DNA of 53,532 nt from Lysobacter sp. (lineage in GTDB: Bacteria > Pseudomonadota > Gammaproteobacteria > Xanthomonadales > Xanthomonadaceae), in assembly GCA_008015835.1 (NCBI GenBank), contig SSGH01000053.1:1-53532 (forward strand), in the 5' to 3' direction. How positions within the stretch are numbered: the stretch's first letter is position 1; each line of letters starts with the position of its first letter. The position numbers were made by a program, and so were the translations under genes. Under the pieces are notes generated by a model, which was not told where the DNA came from, ran no database searches, and was given only the letters and a program-made list of their open reading frames with translations. This document shows positions 1 to 8,861 of this stretch, piece by piece.

Positions 1-37
1 CCAACGAAACTAACACCCAGACTCTCGTCGCACGCAG

Positions 38-69
38 GTCTCGCCCCTCGCGTGCTCGTGGAACGGCAC
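38..69 (+). repeat. Decayed CRISPR repeat at left end
   Basis: This 32-bp stretch keeps CGCCCCTCGCG and CGTGGA of the consensus but differs at about seven positions, including most of the 3' handle (ends GGAACGGCAC instead of GGATTGAAAC). The 36-bp gap to the next repeat at 106 is a normal spacer length, which supports reading it as a repeat. Unlike the decayed right-end repeat, its hairpin stem is disrupted. It could be true decay or poor consensus near a contig end. Confidence 0.7.
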
Positions 70-402
70 CCTACGTGACCCCCTCCCCTTCCGTACGCTT
101 CTCTGTTCGCGTCCCTCGCGGGCGCGTGGATTGAAACTGACCCCCTCGACCTCGGCACAATACACAGCGCAGTCGCGCCCCTCGCGGGCGCGTGGATTGA
201 AACTACCGAGTGCGCGAACTTGCGCGAAGGCTCCGGGGTCGCGCCCCTCGCGGGCGCGTGGATTGAAACGAGTCCTGACGATAAACCGCCTAGCGATGGC
301 GATAGTCGCGCCCCTCGCGGGCGCGTGGATTGAAACATCGAAAAAGAAACGAGCGAGACGCTCGTCGCGAGTCGCGCCCCTCGCGGGCGCGTGGATTGAA
401 AC

Positions 403-636
403 AAATTCGGCGATTAACCCCTCACGCCCGGCCGCGTCGCGCCCCTCGCGGGCGCGTGGATTGAAACTGCTGCTGTGGGTAGACGAGGCGGAGCCCGTCA
501 CGTCGCGCCCCTCGCGGGCGCGTGGATTGAAACGAGTCGGCGCGTGGCGGCTGGGGCCGTCGTTTTGAGGGTCGCGCCCCTCGCGGGCGCGTGGATTGAA
601 ACAAATTCGGCGATTAACCCCTCACGCCCGGCCGCG
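403..636 (+). repeat. Duplicated CRISPR spacer, copies 403-435 and 603-636
   Basis: The spacer at 403-435, starting AAATTCGGCGATTAACCCCT, recurs at 603-636 with one extra terminal G. Two different spacers and three repeats separate the copies. This suggests segmental duplication or recombination between repeats rather than two independent acquisitions. Confidence 0.95.
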
Positions 637-1205
637 GTCGCGCCCCTCGCGGGCGCGTGGATTGAAACAAATACGGCCTAGGGCAAGAGGCCGGCCAAGG
701 CTTGGTCGCGCCCCTCGCGGGCGCGTGGATTGAAACGCTCACCGCCTTCGGCTTCGCGATGCGCTCGAACAGTCGCGCCCCTCGCGGGCGCGTGGATTGA
801 AACGTAACGACCCCCTCGATGCCCTTGAATACCTTGAAGTCGCGCCCCTCGCGGGCGCGTGGATTGAAACGTCGGCGACCGGTTGATCGCACCAGACGGC
901 CAGAGGTCGCGCCCCTCGCGGGCGCGTGGATTGAAACGCTTGGAATCCACGCGAAACGTGAAGTTGACCTCGGTCGCGCCCCTCGCGGGCGCGTGGATTG
1001 AAACCGGGCGGCTATTTTTCTTTGCAGGCGGCCTAGTGGTCGCGCCCCTCGCGGGCGCGTGGATTGAAACACTACTCTCGACAATGCAAACAATGCCGCG
1101 CGAGGGTCGCGCCCCTCGCGGGCGCGTGGATTGAAACGTTACGATTTACGTTGCGAATCGCGCCCTCGAAAGAGTCGCGCCCCTCGCGGGCGCGTGGATT
1201 GAAAC

Positions 1206-1377
1206 CGTATTGCGTTGAATCTGCGCCGACGCCGCATCGGGGTCGCGCCCCTCGCGGGCGCGTGGATTGAAACACTGCGACGTTGACGTTAGGGAGTTGA
1301 AACTGCGAGGTCGCGCCCCTCGCGGGCGCGTGGATTGAAACCGTATTGCGTTGAATCTGCGCCGACGCCGCATCGGG
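1206..1377 (+). repeat. Duplicated CRISPR spacer, copies 1206-1241 and 1342-1377
   Basis: The 36-bp spacer starting CGTATTGCGTTGAATCTGCG occurs identically at 1206-1241 and 1342-1377, with a single unrelated spacer between. This is a second, independent case of spacer duplication in the left half of the array. Confidence 0.95.
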
Positions 1378-4300
1378 GTCGCGCCCCTCGCGGGCGCGTG
1401 GATTGAAACATCTCGATCAAAGAACACGAACCGCACGGCTCGTGTCGCGCCCCTCGCGGGCGCGTGGATTGAAACGTTCTCGTAGCGCGAATTGGCGCGC
1501 CGGCATTCCTGGTCGCGCCCCTCGCGGGCGCGTGGATTGAAACCTGCGATGACCGCGGGAGGAGCCTGCGAGGGGGGGGCGCGCCCCTCGCGGGCGCGTG
1601 GGTTGAAACGAACGAGCGGGGCAGCTTCGGCAATTCGAGCTCGGGTCGCGCCCCTCGCGGGCGCGTGGATTGAAACAGTCTTTGCAGAGCTATTTTTGCG
1701 GAACCATCAATCGTCGCGCCCCTCGCGGGCGCGTGGATTGAAACAAGCCCATGAAGGGCACCTCGAAAAAAACCGGTGGGTCGCGCCCCTCGCGGGCGCG
1801 TGGATTGAAACTTATCCGATGGTCCTAGCTCGCCGTTGTTTGGGATTGTCGCGCCCCTCGCGGGCGCGTGGATTGAAACCATGCGATGCGCGGCCAGTTG
1901 CACGCGTTCCGTTTCGTCGCGCCCCTCGCGGGCGCGTGGATTGAAACCGCGAGCGTCACACGCCCGGCTTAAATCGAATCTGGTCGCGCCCCTCGCGGGC
2001 GCGTGGATTGAAACTTGATAGACAGCATAAATGGTCGATCCCATGGCTCGGTCGCGCCCCTCGCGGGCGCGTGGATTGAAACCTCTTGCGCACGCCCTAC
2101 GGCCAACAACTCGACGTCGCGCCCCTCGCGGGCGCGTGGATTGAAACCGAGCGGCCATTCCCGGTGCATGCGTTCCATCATGTCGCGCCCCTCGCGGGCG
2201 CGTGGATTGAAACCGGATCGAGCTCCGTCAAGTCCCCGTCGACCGCTTGTCGCGCCCCTCGCGGGCGCGTGGATTGAAACTCTAATAATTCCGACCCGTT
2301 TTTATTGAGGCCAAGTCGCGCCCCTCGCGGGCGCGTGGATTGAAACATCCGCATCTTGGGTCGGATACTGAACGCTATCGCCATGGTCGCGCCCCTCGCG
2401 GGCGCGTGGATTGAAACATCCGCTTCTCGGCGTGCGCATGCCAGCGCATCGTCGCGCCCCTCGCGGGCGCGTGGATTGAAACATCCTTCTGATCGGAATC
2501 GCCGGTTACGCGGGGATGGTCGCGCCCCTCGCGGGCGCGTGGATTGAAACTGACGATCACGGTCACGAATGGCGGTAGCGGCTAGGTCGCGCCCCTCGCG
2601 GGCGCGTGGATTGAAACCTTGATCGAACAGCCCGACGACGCGAGCCTGCAGGGGTCGCGCCCCTCGCGGGCGCGTGGATTGAAACTCGAACAAGCGAACG
2701 GCGGCAACTACACCGGCCCCGTCGCGCCCCTCGCGGGCGCGTGGATTGAAACCCGCTTGAGCACGATCGCGCCGACGGCTTCGCCCGGGTCGCGCCCCTC
2801 GCGGGCGCGTGGATTGAAACATCGCATTCGTCACGGCACGGACTCCGCAGGAAACGTCGCGCCCCTCGCGGGCGCGTGGATTGAAACACGCCGGTGCCGC
2901 CGATGGAGCAGATCACGGCGGTGGTCGCGCCCCTCGCGGGCGCGTGGATTGAAACAATGCCACCAACCCGGCGTACGCGATCACCAGGAGTCGCGCCCCT
3001 CGCGGGCGCGTGGATTGAAACCGGCGTCGACGGGCTCACCTGCTGCTCGCTGGCAGTCGCGCCCCTCGCGGGCGCGTGGATTGAAACCATGCCAATACCG
3101 GAAAGCCCTCGCAATCGCCGCGTCGCGCCCCTCGCGGGCGCGTGGATTGAAACTTCAGGTCCACCGCCATGCTGTTGAAACTGGCGAAGTCGCGCCCCTC
3201 GCGGGCGCGTGGATTGAAACGAGTCGATACTCGACATACTGGGCGCCCGTGGAGGTCGCGCCCCTCGCGGGCGCGTGGATTGAAACGCCTAGAGCGCTGG
3301 CGCACGTGTGCATGATCGGCGTCGCGCCCCTCGCGGGCGCGTGGATTGAAACGCCACGCTGGCGGGGTGGAGCGTGCAGGAATGGGCGGTCGCGCCCCTC
3401 GCGGGCGCGTGGATTGAAACTGCGATGTCGATCAGCAGCGGGAATTCGCTCGATCGTCGCGCCCCTCGCGGGCGCGTGGATTGAAACTTTGATCGCAACA
3501 AATCGTCCGACACTTTCCTCGCGTCGCGCCCCTCGCGGGCGCGTGGATTGAAACGAAGTGTGGGCCGTCGTACTCGCCGGCTTCCATCGGGTCGCGCCCC
3601 TCGCGGGCGCGTGGATTGAAACGCGCCGAGCAATTACCCGATCGCGAAAGAGATTTGTCGCGCCCCTCGCGGGCGCGTGGATTGAAACTGCTCGCGCAGA
3701 ACCTCGTAAAGGCTGGATAGGGTGTCGCGCCCCTCGCGGGCGCGTGGATTGAAACGGTCGCCTTGCGGCCAACCGGCGCGCGCGAGTTGCTTGTCGCGCC
3801 CCTCGCGGGCGCGTGGATTGAAACAAACACCAGCGCATCGCGCTGCATGGTGGGGAGCGTCGCGCCCCTCGCGGGCGCGTGGATTGAAACACGCAACTGG
3901 CGATCCGCCACTGGGCGCACATCCGTCGCGCCCCTCGCGGGCGCGTGGATTGAAACTTCGCGATGCACCGGGATCTCGCGGGGCGCGATGAGTCGCGCCC
4001 CTCGCGGGCGCGTGGATTGAAACACGTGCAAGGCGTCCGACGTGATCGGCGTTAAAAAGTCGCGCCCCTCGCGGGCGCGTGGATTGAAACGATGCGGTAT
4101 CCGCTGCAGCATCGAAGGCGCTCGAGTCGCGCCCCTCGCGGGCGCGTGGATTGAAACTTCAAACAATTGGGCGAACTCAACACGCTGACGGACGTCGCGC
4201 CCCTCGCGGGCGCGTGGATTGAAACCCGGACTGAATTGGAAACATGCAGACCACATCACGAAGTCGCGCCCCTCGCGGGCGCGTGGATTGAAACCTTCTC

Positions 4301-4664
4301 GACGGGCTTCAGCTTCATCGAAACCAGCGTCGCGCCCCTCGCGGGCGCGTGGATTGAAACCATCTCATCGAATTTGGAGCGTCGGCCCATGCAGGGTCGC
4401 GCACCTCGCGGGCGCGTGGATTGAAACTTTGATGGTTTTTGCTTTGGCGGTTGCCATTACTTGTCGCGCCCCTCGCGGGCGCGTGGATTGAAACCCGCCG
4501 TAGTGACAGGTCGCTATGTGTTTTTGGCCGGCGTCGCGCCCCTCGCGGGCGCGTGGATTGAAACGGAATCGTGATTCGCTTGCCGCCATACTCGCATTGT
4601 CGCGCCCTCACGGGCGCATGGATTGAAACCAGATCAGCCAGTATTCCGTTAAGCCAATTTATGC

Positions 4665-4698
4665 GCCGCTCCTTATCGAGCGGTGCGTGGATAGCCAC
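4665..4698 (+). repeat. Decayed terminal CRISPR repeat with conserved hairpin
   Basis: 35 bp after the last clear repeat (a normal spacer length) lies a sequence ending GTGCGTGGATAGCCAC, against the consensus GCGCGTGGATTGAAAC. Its stem bases have changed on both sides, to CCGCTC (4666-4671) and GAGCGG (4678-4683), so a 6-bp hairpin is kept around loop CTTATC. A degenerate repeat here fits the leader-distal end of a + strand array. Confidence 0.7.
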
Positions 4699-5127
4699 AT
4701 GCCACTTGAGCTACCCCGGATTTCTCGGGCGCCTAAAACGAGGGCAATCCTCGTATGGAAGTGGTCGATGCAGAAACGTTTAGAGTTCACATCGGAATTC
4801 GCGAAGCAGTTCGATTGCTCAAGGCGGGTAGATGATACTCGTGCTGGTGACACCTCCAAACTACCAAGGCTCAGTACCAGCGACCTGTCCTGCGGCCAAC
4901 TCACTAGCTGAATGGCTGAGAACACCATCAAGCCCTGTTATCGGCCTATACGTGTTGATGCACCCACATAGCTCCGCTATTGCATCGCTCAGGGCCACCG
5001 CACTGCCTGCGTCAATGTCCATCGCGTAGCCTCGAAGCGCCGCCCTGCGCCGCTGTCGCCGCCGTTCTGGCGGCGTTGGCATGGGTGGCGTTCCGACGAT
5101 CACATGGATTTTTTCAAGGAGAACGCG
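4699..5127. other. Intergenic region without a recognisable gene
   Basis: Between the array and the next gene I see no open reading frame with coding character or a ribosome binding site. The one structure is a GC-rich perfect hairpin at 5057-5075 (CGCCGCC/GGCGGCG, loop GTTCT) with no T-run, so it is not a standard terminator. It lies about 40 bp before the Shine-Dalgarno of the gene at 5128. Confidence 0.6.
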
Positions 5128-5577
5128 ATGAACGTGTACACCATGCAAGTGACTGCGCTGCGCGCTGCGATGCTCGCCGTGGCGATGCTGACACCAACGA
5201 TAACGTGGGCGGCTTGCTGCCCGTCCGATGGCAATACCTCTCCGAAGGCTGCGCGCGGGCTGGGCGAATCTACGCCGACCGCGCCGGACTTGGCCGCCGA
5301 TCCGGCGTGGCGGATCTACGAGTTCGAGCGCGACGGCGTTCGTTACACGCAGGTCAACGACAATTTGGGCGCGGTGCGTGCGGCGGTCGGTCGCATCGGC
5401 GAGACGGCCTGGGTGCTGCCGATCGGGCGCGATGCGGATCGCGTGCTGTTGCCCGGCGATGCGGTGCCTGCCGGGAACGCGCGCGTGCTGTTGCGCTCGA
5501 AGGAGGTCGAGGTGGTATTGATCGACAACGGCACGACGCAATACTGGCGGGTGCGCGCGCTGTCTGCCACCGACTAA
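5128..5577 (+). CDS. Secreted protein of unknown function, 149 aa
   Basis: The start is placed at ATG 5128 because AAGGAG lies 6 bases before it; an upstream in-frame ATG at 5104 lacks such a site. Residues 1-28 look like a Sec signal peptide, with hydrophobic ALRAAMLAVAMLTPTITWA and probable cleavage before ACCPSDG. The mature part is about 120 residues, acidic, and begins with a Cys pair. No family is recognised. Its stop overlaps the end of the converging MASE1 gene by 4 bp. The pattern of alternating hydrophobic residues in the C-terminal half suggests a small beta-rich periplasmic or secreted domain; this is inference only. Confidence 0.7.
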   Translation: MNVYTMQVTALRAAMLAVAMLTPTITWAACCPSDGNTSPKAARGLGESTPTAPDLAADPAWRIYEFERDGVRYTQVNDNLGAVRAAVGRIGETAWVLPIGRDADRVLLPGDAVPAGNARVLLRSKEVEVVLIDNGTTQYWRVRALSATD

Positions 5578-7145
5578 GCGGTGGACAATGGTTCGGAGAC
5601 CAGGAACCCGATGCGGTGCGTATGGCGGTGCTGAAAAGTGCCGTCATACGCCCGCGCAAGCATCGCCAATGTCTGCAACGCGCGCTGCGTGTCCGAGGTG
5701 AGCGCGAAGGCGGTCGTCGGCGAACAGTCGATGAAGACGGTGAGCCCCTTGCGTCCGCCGCGCCGCCATTGGCGCACGCGCACGTAGTACTCGTCTGGCG
5801 CCATCGTCGTCAGCAGGTCCATGCCGCTGCAAATAGCGCGGTAGGCGGCCAGTTGCAATGGCAGACTCAGCGGTGGACGCTTGGAGGACGTGCGGCTGGG
5901 TACGGCACATTGCAAGCGAACGCGACCACCCCAGCGGTCCTTGAAATACTCCGAGAGCAAGACGGCGTGCAAACCGTAGGTCTCGATCTCGAAGGGGTAG
6001 AGCAGTTCGCTGTGGCGCTCCAACGCGCGGGAGGACTCCACGCCCGCGGAAATCGCATCCATCGCTTGTCGGTAGAGTCCTTCGTCCTTGAGCGTCTGCG
6101 CTACCGCGTTGCGATAGGCATCCAGATCGTCGCGAGCGTACGCCAGCAGTAGGGATTTTTCGCGGAACTGCTGCTCGAACGAATGAAAGATGCTGCGCAC
6201 TGCGCTCATCGTCTGCGCCTCATCGTGAGCGCGACGCTGGTGCAACTGGATCGCAAGCAATTCATCGCGCAGTGACTCGCCGGAGCGTTCGTGCAATCTC
6301 GAAAAATGGACGCCTCCTACAAGGAAGCTCGCCGATGCGATAGCGAGAACAATTTGAGCCATGAGCAGAGCGTCATCTGCAGCGCCCGCCAACTCGATAC
6401 GAGGCAAGGCAAAAGCGATTGCGACACTAACTAGTAGCGTTCCGACCGCTGCGCCATGCCAACCGTGCAGGGCCGTCAGATAGGCAATCGCGATCAACAT
6501 CAATGCTAACGGAATTACCCGGATCGTCAGACCTTGCACGCCAGGGATCAATGCAGCCGCATAGAGCGCGGCGATTGTGAGTGTCGCGATAGCGATGCTT
6601 TGGGCGATACGGCTTCGCGTGTTCCGCCACTCCCCGCGCTGCCGCCATAAAAAGCAAGGCAGGAGTATAAGCATGATGCCGAAGTAGTCGCCAGTTGCGA
6701 AACGGATGAAGCTATCCACTGCAATGTCTGGCTTAGGTCCTTGCAGTGAGTAGTTCAAAATCGTTGTCCATGTGGACTTCATGAACGCTGCGGCGATCGC
6801 AATGACCGGTAGCCACAGCACCATGTCCCGCGTGGTGGTGAGTTTTTTCTGGATGTAGTAAGGGATAAGCGAATAGACGGGAATGAAGAGAAATGGGCTC
6901 AGATACGCCCATTGCACGCTGTACTGCTCGGCCTTCGGGATACGCATCACTAACAGTGCGGCGGCATCACCAGCGAACACATAAGGCCAGTAACGCATCG
7001 GCATCAACAGCAGGCAGGCAAGGCGTAGCCCCGCCGGTAGGTACCACTGGTCGACGGAATAGCGCCAAAGAATCAAAAATGCGACGCAATAGGCCGCGCC
7101 TATCGCCACACCCCGTCCGGCGGTTTTCCACGCGTGTTCGTCCAT
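5574..7145 (-). CDS. MASE1-type integral membrane protein with degenerate sensor-kinase-like C-terminus
   Basis: This 523-aa protein starts at ATG 7145 with AGGGAG 5 bases upstream; the longer open frame to 7790 lacks support. Residues 1-300 hold about eight hydrophobic segments and resemble MASE1 membrane sensor domains, including PAGLRLACLLLMPMRYWP near the start. A charged helical linker (LHQRRAHDEAQTMSAVRSIFHSFEQQ) follows, then a soluble domain to the end. In histidine kinases that position would hold the H-box and HATPase domain. I cannot find N, G1 or G2 boxes, so ATP binding looks lost or highly divergent. It may be a membrane receptor acting through a partner. The MASE1 call comes from overall pattern, not a search. 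Confidence 0.65.
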   Translation of the reverse strand: MDEHAWKTAGRGVAIGAAYCVAFLILWRYSVDQWYLPAGLRLACLLLMPMRYWPYVFAGDAAALLVMRIPKAEQYSVQWAYLSPFLFIPVYSLIPYYIQKKLTTTRDMVLWLPVIAIAAAFMKSTWTTILNYSLQGPKPDIAVDSFIRFATGDYFGIMLILLPCFLWRQRGEWRNTRSRIAQSIAIATLTIAALYAAALIPGVQGLTIRVIPLALMLIAIAYLTALHGWHGAAVGTLLVSVAIAFALPRIELAGAADDALLMAQIVLAIASASFLVGGVHFSRLHERSGESLRDELLAIQLHQRRAHDEAQTMSAVRSIFHSFEQQFREKSLLLAYARDDLDAYRNAVAQTLKDEGLYRQAMDAISAGVESSRALERHSELLYPFEIETYGLHAVLLSEYFKDRWGGRVRLQCAVPSRTSSKRPPLSLPLQLAAYRAICSGMDLLTTMAPDEYYVRVRQWRRGGRKGLTVFIDCSPTTAFALTSDTQRALQTLAMLARAYDGTFQHRHTHRIGFLVSEPLSTA

Positions 7146-7243
7146 GCCGCTCCCTGTTCCGTCTGCCCCAAAATCCCCTTCCGTCTTACGGGGGATTGGC
7201 GATGGTGTCAACGACCTGCGCGGCATTGTGCCGCGCGCGCGCC

Positions 7244-7894
7244 TTACAGCCAGCCGACCACGGCCCCGCGCAAGACTAGGTCCGGCATCGTCTGTTCTTC
7301 GACCAGGATGCGATCCCGTTCGGCGTCCTGCATGCACAGCACCCAGCCCTCGCGACGAATCTGGATGCGGCGGATATGCGGGCGTCCGAATAGCGTGAAG
7401 GCGTAGAGCCCACCATCGATCACGCGATCTTGCGTCAGCGTGCGCACATCGACCAACACGACCGCACGCGGCGGAATCAGCGGCACCATCGCCTCGTTCG
7501 GTTGAAACGTCCAGCGCACTTCGTCCAGCGGCGTCATGCCGATTTTCTGACGCACGAGAAACTCCGGCAGCAGGATGAAGCCGGGGCCGTCGCCGTAATC
7601 GAACGAGTGCAGTCGGTCCACGGCGAGGTGGCCGTTCGGCACCGTGCCGGTGCCGATGCCGTCGCGCGGAATGCAGCCAGATAGCAACAGGCGCGCATAC
7701 GGTTCGCTGATCCGCTCCGGCGGCACGCCCAGCATCTCCGCGACGATCGGCGCACGGCCCGCCGGAATCGGCCGTCGGCCGCAGCGCCATTGCGAGACGT
7801 AGGCATCGACGACACCCGCGCGTTTGGCGACTTCGCTATTACGCGTCTTCGTCGCGTCCATCGCTTCGATGAAAGCCCGCGTGTACTTGTCCAT
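7244..7894 (-). CDS. CI/LexA-like transcriptional repressor (XRE HTH plus S24-type domain)
   Basis: With ATG 7894 the protein is 216 aa; ATG 7951 would add 19 residues but lies in the presumed promoter. Residues 1-65 form an HTH: NSEVAKRAGVVDAYVSQWRCGRR is a typical XRE recognition unit, followed by MLGVPPE. Residues 95-216 match the S24 peptidase fold of CI/LexA repressors. The serine of the usual (G/D)SMxP box is replaced: the sequence reads PNEAMVP with Ala135. The catalytic Lys also appears replaced by Arg (HIRRIQ, 173-178). Self-cleavage is therefore unlikely, and induction would need another signal. It is divergent from the CsrA-like genes and probably controls them. Confidence 0.8.
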   Translation of the reverse strand: MDKYTRAFIEAMDATKTRNSEVAKRAGVVDAYVSQWRCGRRPIPAGRAPIVAEMLGVPPERISEPYARLLLSGCIPRDGIGTGTVPNGHLAVDRLHSFDYGDGPGFILLPEFLVRQKIGMTPLDEVRWTFQPNEAMVPLIPPRAVVLVDVRTLTQDRVIDGGLYAFTLFGRPHIRRIQIRREGWVLCMQDAERDRILVEEQTMPDLVLRGAVVGWL

Positions 7895-7944
7895 AGCAGC
7901 AATGTCCGGTGCGGAGTGGCGGCGAAACTTATAGCAGAAAGGGT

Positions 7945-7975
7945 TTGACATTGGAACAATAGCAATGCTACTAAT
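7945..7975 (+). promoter_or_regulatory. Candidate divergent promoter and operator
   Basis: On the + strand TTGACA (7945-7950) is followed after 18 bp by TACTAA (7969-7974), a strong -35 with a weak -10. A near-perfect palindrome TAGCAATGCTA (7960-7970) lies between the elements, where a CI-like repressor would block RNA polymerase. The region is AT-rich compared with its surroundings and sits between the repressor and the CsrA-like genes. On the minus strand CTATAA near 7930 could be a -10 for the repressor. No mapped start site is available. Confidence 0.45.
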
Positions 7976-8035
7976 TCTATCAAGCAGAGTCTGGGCCGGG
8001 CGCGAAACGCCCATTGACGCAGGGAGGGGGGCAGG

Positions 8036-8470
8036 ATGCAGATCGAAACATGCCAAGTCGGGGGCGCCCTGCGCCTCGACGGCGGGATCGACCTCACGAT
8101 CCATCGCCGGCAGGGGAAACGGGTCGTTCTGGGCGTATCCGCGCCGGTCGGCACCGCGCTGACTTTGTCGGGCGCAGACCTGCGCCCAGCCTGTTCCTCT
8201 CCAGGCACTTGGAGCTACCTCTTCTCGCTGCAGGCGACCCGTCGCTTCCAGATCGGTGATTTCGATGTGCGCATTTGGTTGCCCGGCGAGTTGGTCCCGT
8301 CTGCGGCCTGCGAGGACCGTCTCCACGTCGGCATTGCTCAACGCTCCGACACGGCATCTTGCCGGTCGCTCTCTCGCTTCCCCGATGCCGCTTTGCCGGC
8401 CTCCGTCGTGCCCGGTCGGCCCCTGGGCCGGGCCGCCGACGGCGGCCGGCCGTTTCGGCGGAGCGCCTGA
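8036..8470 (+). CDS. Tandem CsrA-like protein 1 (divergent), 144 aa
   Basis: ATG 8036 has a purine-rich AGGGAGG tract about 8 bases upstream. I see two CsrA-like units. Residues 1-45 hold GGALRLDGGIDLTIHR and RVVLGVSAP, matching the CsrA pattern of strand 1, G-x-x-x-R-I-G-D-x-V, then a VRIGVNAP-like strand. Residues 60-102 hold SYLFSLQATRRFQIGDFDVRIW and RLHVGIAQ. Neither unit keeps the RNA-binding VHREE box. Residues 105-144 are low-complexity and rich in Arg and Pro. It is first of three adjacent genes with the same two-unit layout. The family assignment is by pattern and is the weakest of the three. Confidence 0.5.
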   Translation: MQIETCQVGGALRLDGGIDLTIHRRQGKRVVLGVSAPVGTALTLSGADLRPACSSPGTWSYLFSLQATRRFQIGDFDVRIWLPGELVPSAACEDRLHVGIAQRSDTASCRSLSRFPDAALPASVVPGRPLGRAADGGRPFRRSA

Positions 8471-8471
8471 G

Positions 8472-8861
8472 ATGGACACGATCGATTGCGCCGCGGGCGA
8501 AGAGCTACGATTCGGCGAAGACGTGCGCCTCAAGATTACAGGGCGCTCTGGCGATCTCCTGTATGTGTTCATCGATGCCGCGCGGGTGCTTGAATTGAAC
8601 GGCCACGACGGCTTTCACGCCACGGCGCGCTGCGGTCGCGATCGGCGGGCGCATGTTTTGGCCTTAAGCGATGGGGATCGCTTCGCGGTCGGCCCGATCC
8701 GCGTTCACGTCGAATGCGTGCAGATCGTGTTGCTGGGTGCGCAGGCGCTGCGCGATGTGCGCCTGCGCATCGAAACCCCGCTGCCGTTCGTTCGCGCGAC
8801 GCCCGAACGCGTCAAGCGCCGTCTCCGTCGTGCGGGCGAGCGGGTGTCATGCTGGTCTTGA
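8472..8861 (+). CDS. Tandem CsrA-like protein 2 (divergent), 129 aa
   Basis: ATG 8472 follows the previous stop by one base. Unit 1 (residues 1-40) reads [18 protein letters not shown] then LLYVFIDA, close to the CsrA strand order. Unit 2 (60-122) reads [21 protein letters not shown], then [20 protein letters not shown], which occupies the place of the CsrA segment VRIGVNAPKEVSVHREEIY. The helix KRRLRRAGE follows as in CsrA. The RNA-contacting Arg of VHREE may be represented by Arg108. The gene overlaps the next one by 13 bp, indicating translational coupling. Role unknown; RNA binding or heteromer formation with its neighbours is inference. Confidence 0.6.
   Translation: MDTIDCAAGEELRFGEDVRLKITGRSGDLLYVFIDAARVLELNGHDGFHATARCGRDRRAHVLALSDGDRFAVGPIRVHVECVQIVLLGAQALRDVRLRIETPLPFVRATPERVKRRLRRAGERVSCWS

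Larger units (their letters stand above)
106..4629 (+). CRISPR. CRISPR array, type I-C-like, 68 repeats
   Basis: I count 68 copies of a 32-bp repeat that begins GTCGCGCCCCTCGCGG and ends GTGGATTGAAAC, separated by 67 spacers of 33-39 bp, mostly 34-36. The repeat contains a 7-bp stem (CGCGCCC/GGGCGCG) with loop CTCGC and ends in ATTGAAAC. That is the form of subtype I-C repeats, where Cas5d cuts below the stem and leaves the 3' part of the repeat as the crRNA 5' handle. By this logic the array is transcribed on the + strand with its leader to the left. Variant repeats: 106-137 (two changes near the 5' end), 1578-1609 (two changes), 4396-4427 (one change), 4599-4629 (31 bp, several changes). 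No cas gene or leader is visible; the leader would lie beyond the left edge. Confidence 0.98.

Noticed and set aside
1-10. End of a further CRISPR repeat at the left edge (the bases ACGAAAC resemble ATTGAAAC)
   Set aside because: The gap to the repeat at 38 would be only 27 bp, shorter than every other spacer, and too little sequence is present to align.
10-4591. Many open frames on both strands through the CRISPR array, with recurring peptides such as VAPLAGAWIET and FQSTRPRGAR
   Set aside because: They are translations of the 32-bp repeat and its complement. Their periodic identical peptides follow the repeat exactly, and none has a ribosome site or spacer-independent coding signal.
4733-4785. 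Another degenerate CRISPR repeat after 4698
   Set aside because: Spacing of about 35 bp would be right and GTGG and GAAAC occur, but the stem and overall alignment are too poor to support it.
4687-5029. Small open frames between the array and the gene at 5128
   Set aside because: No ribosome sites, no recognisable domains, and codon use unlike the neighbours.
5057-5075. GC hairpin as a transcription terminator
   Set aside because: There is no T-run on either side; it could be a chance GC palindrome.
7146-8572. Long minus-strand frames extending the MASE1 gene to 7790 and the repressor gene to 8572
   Set aside because: High GC leaves frames open by chance. The internal starts at 7145 and 7894 match family N-termini, and the extensions would run over the neighbouring genes.
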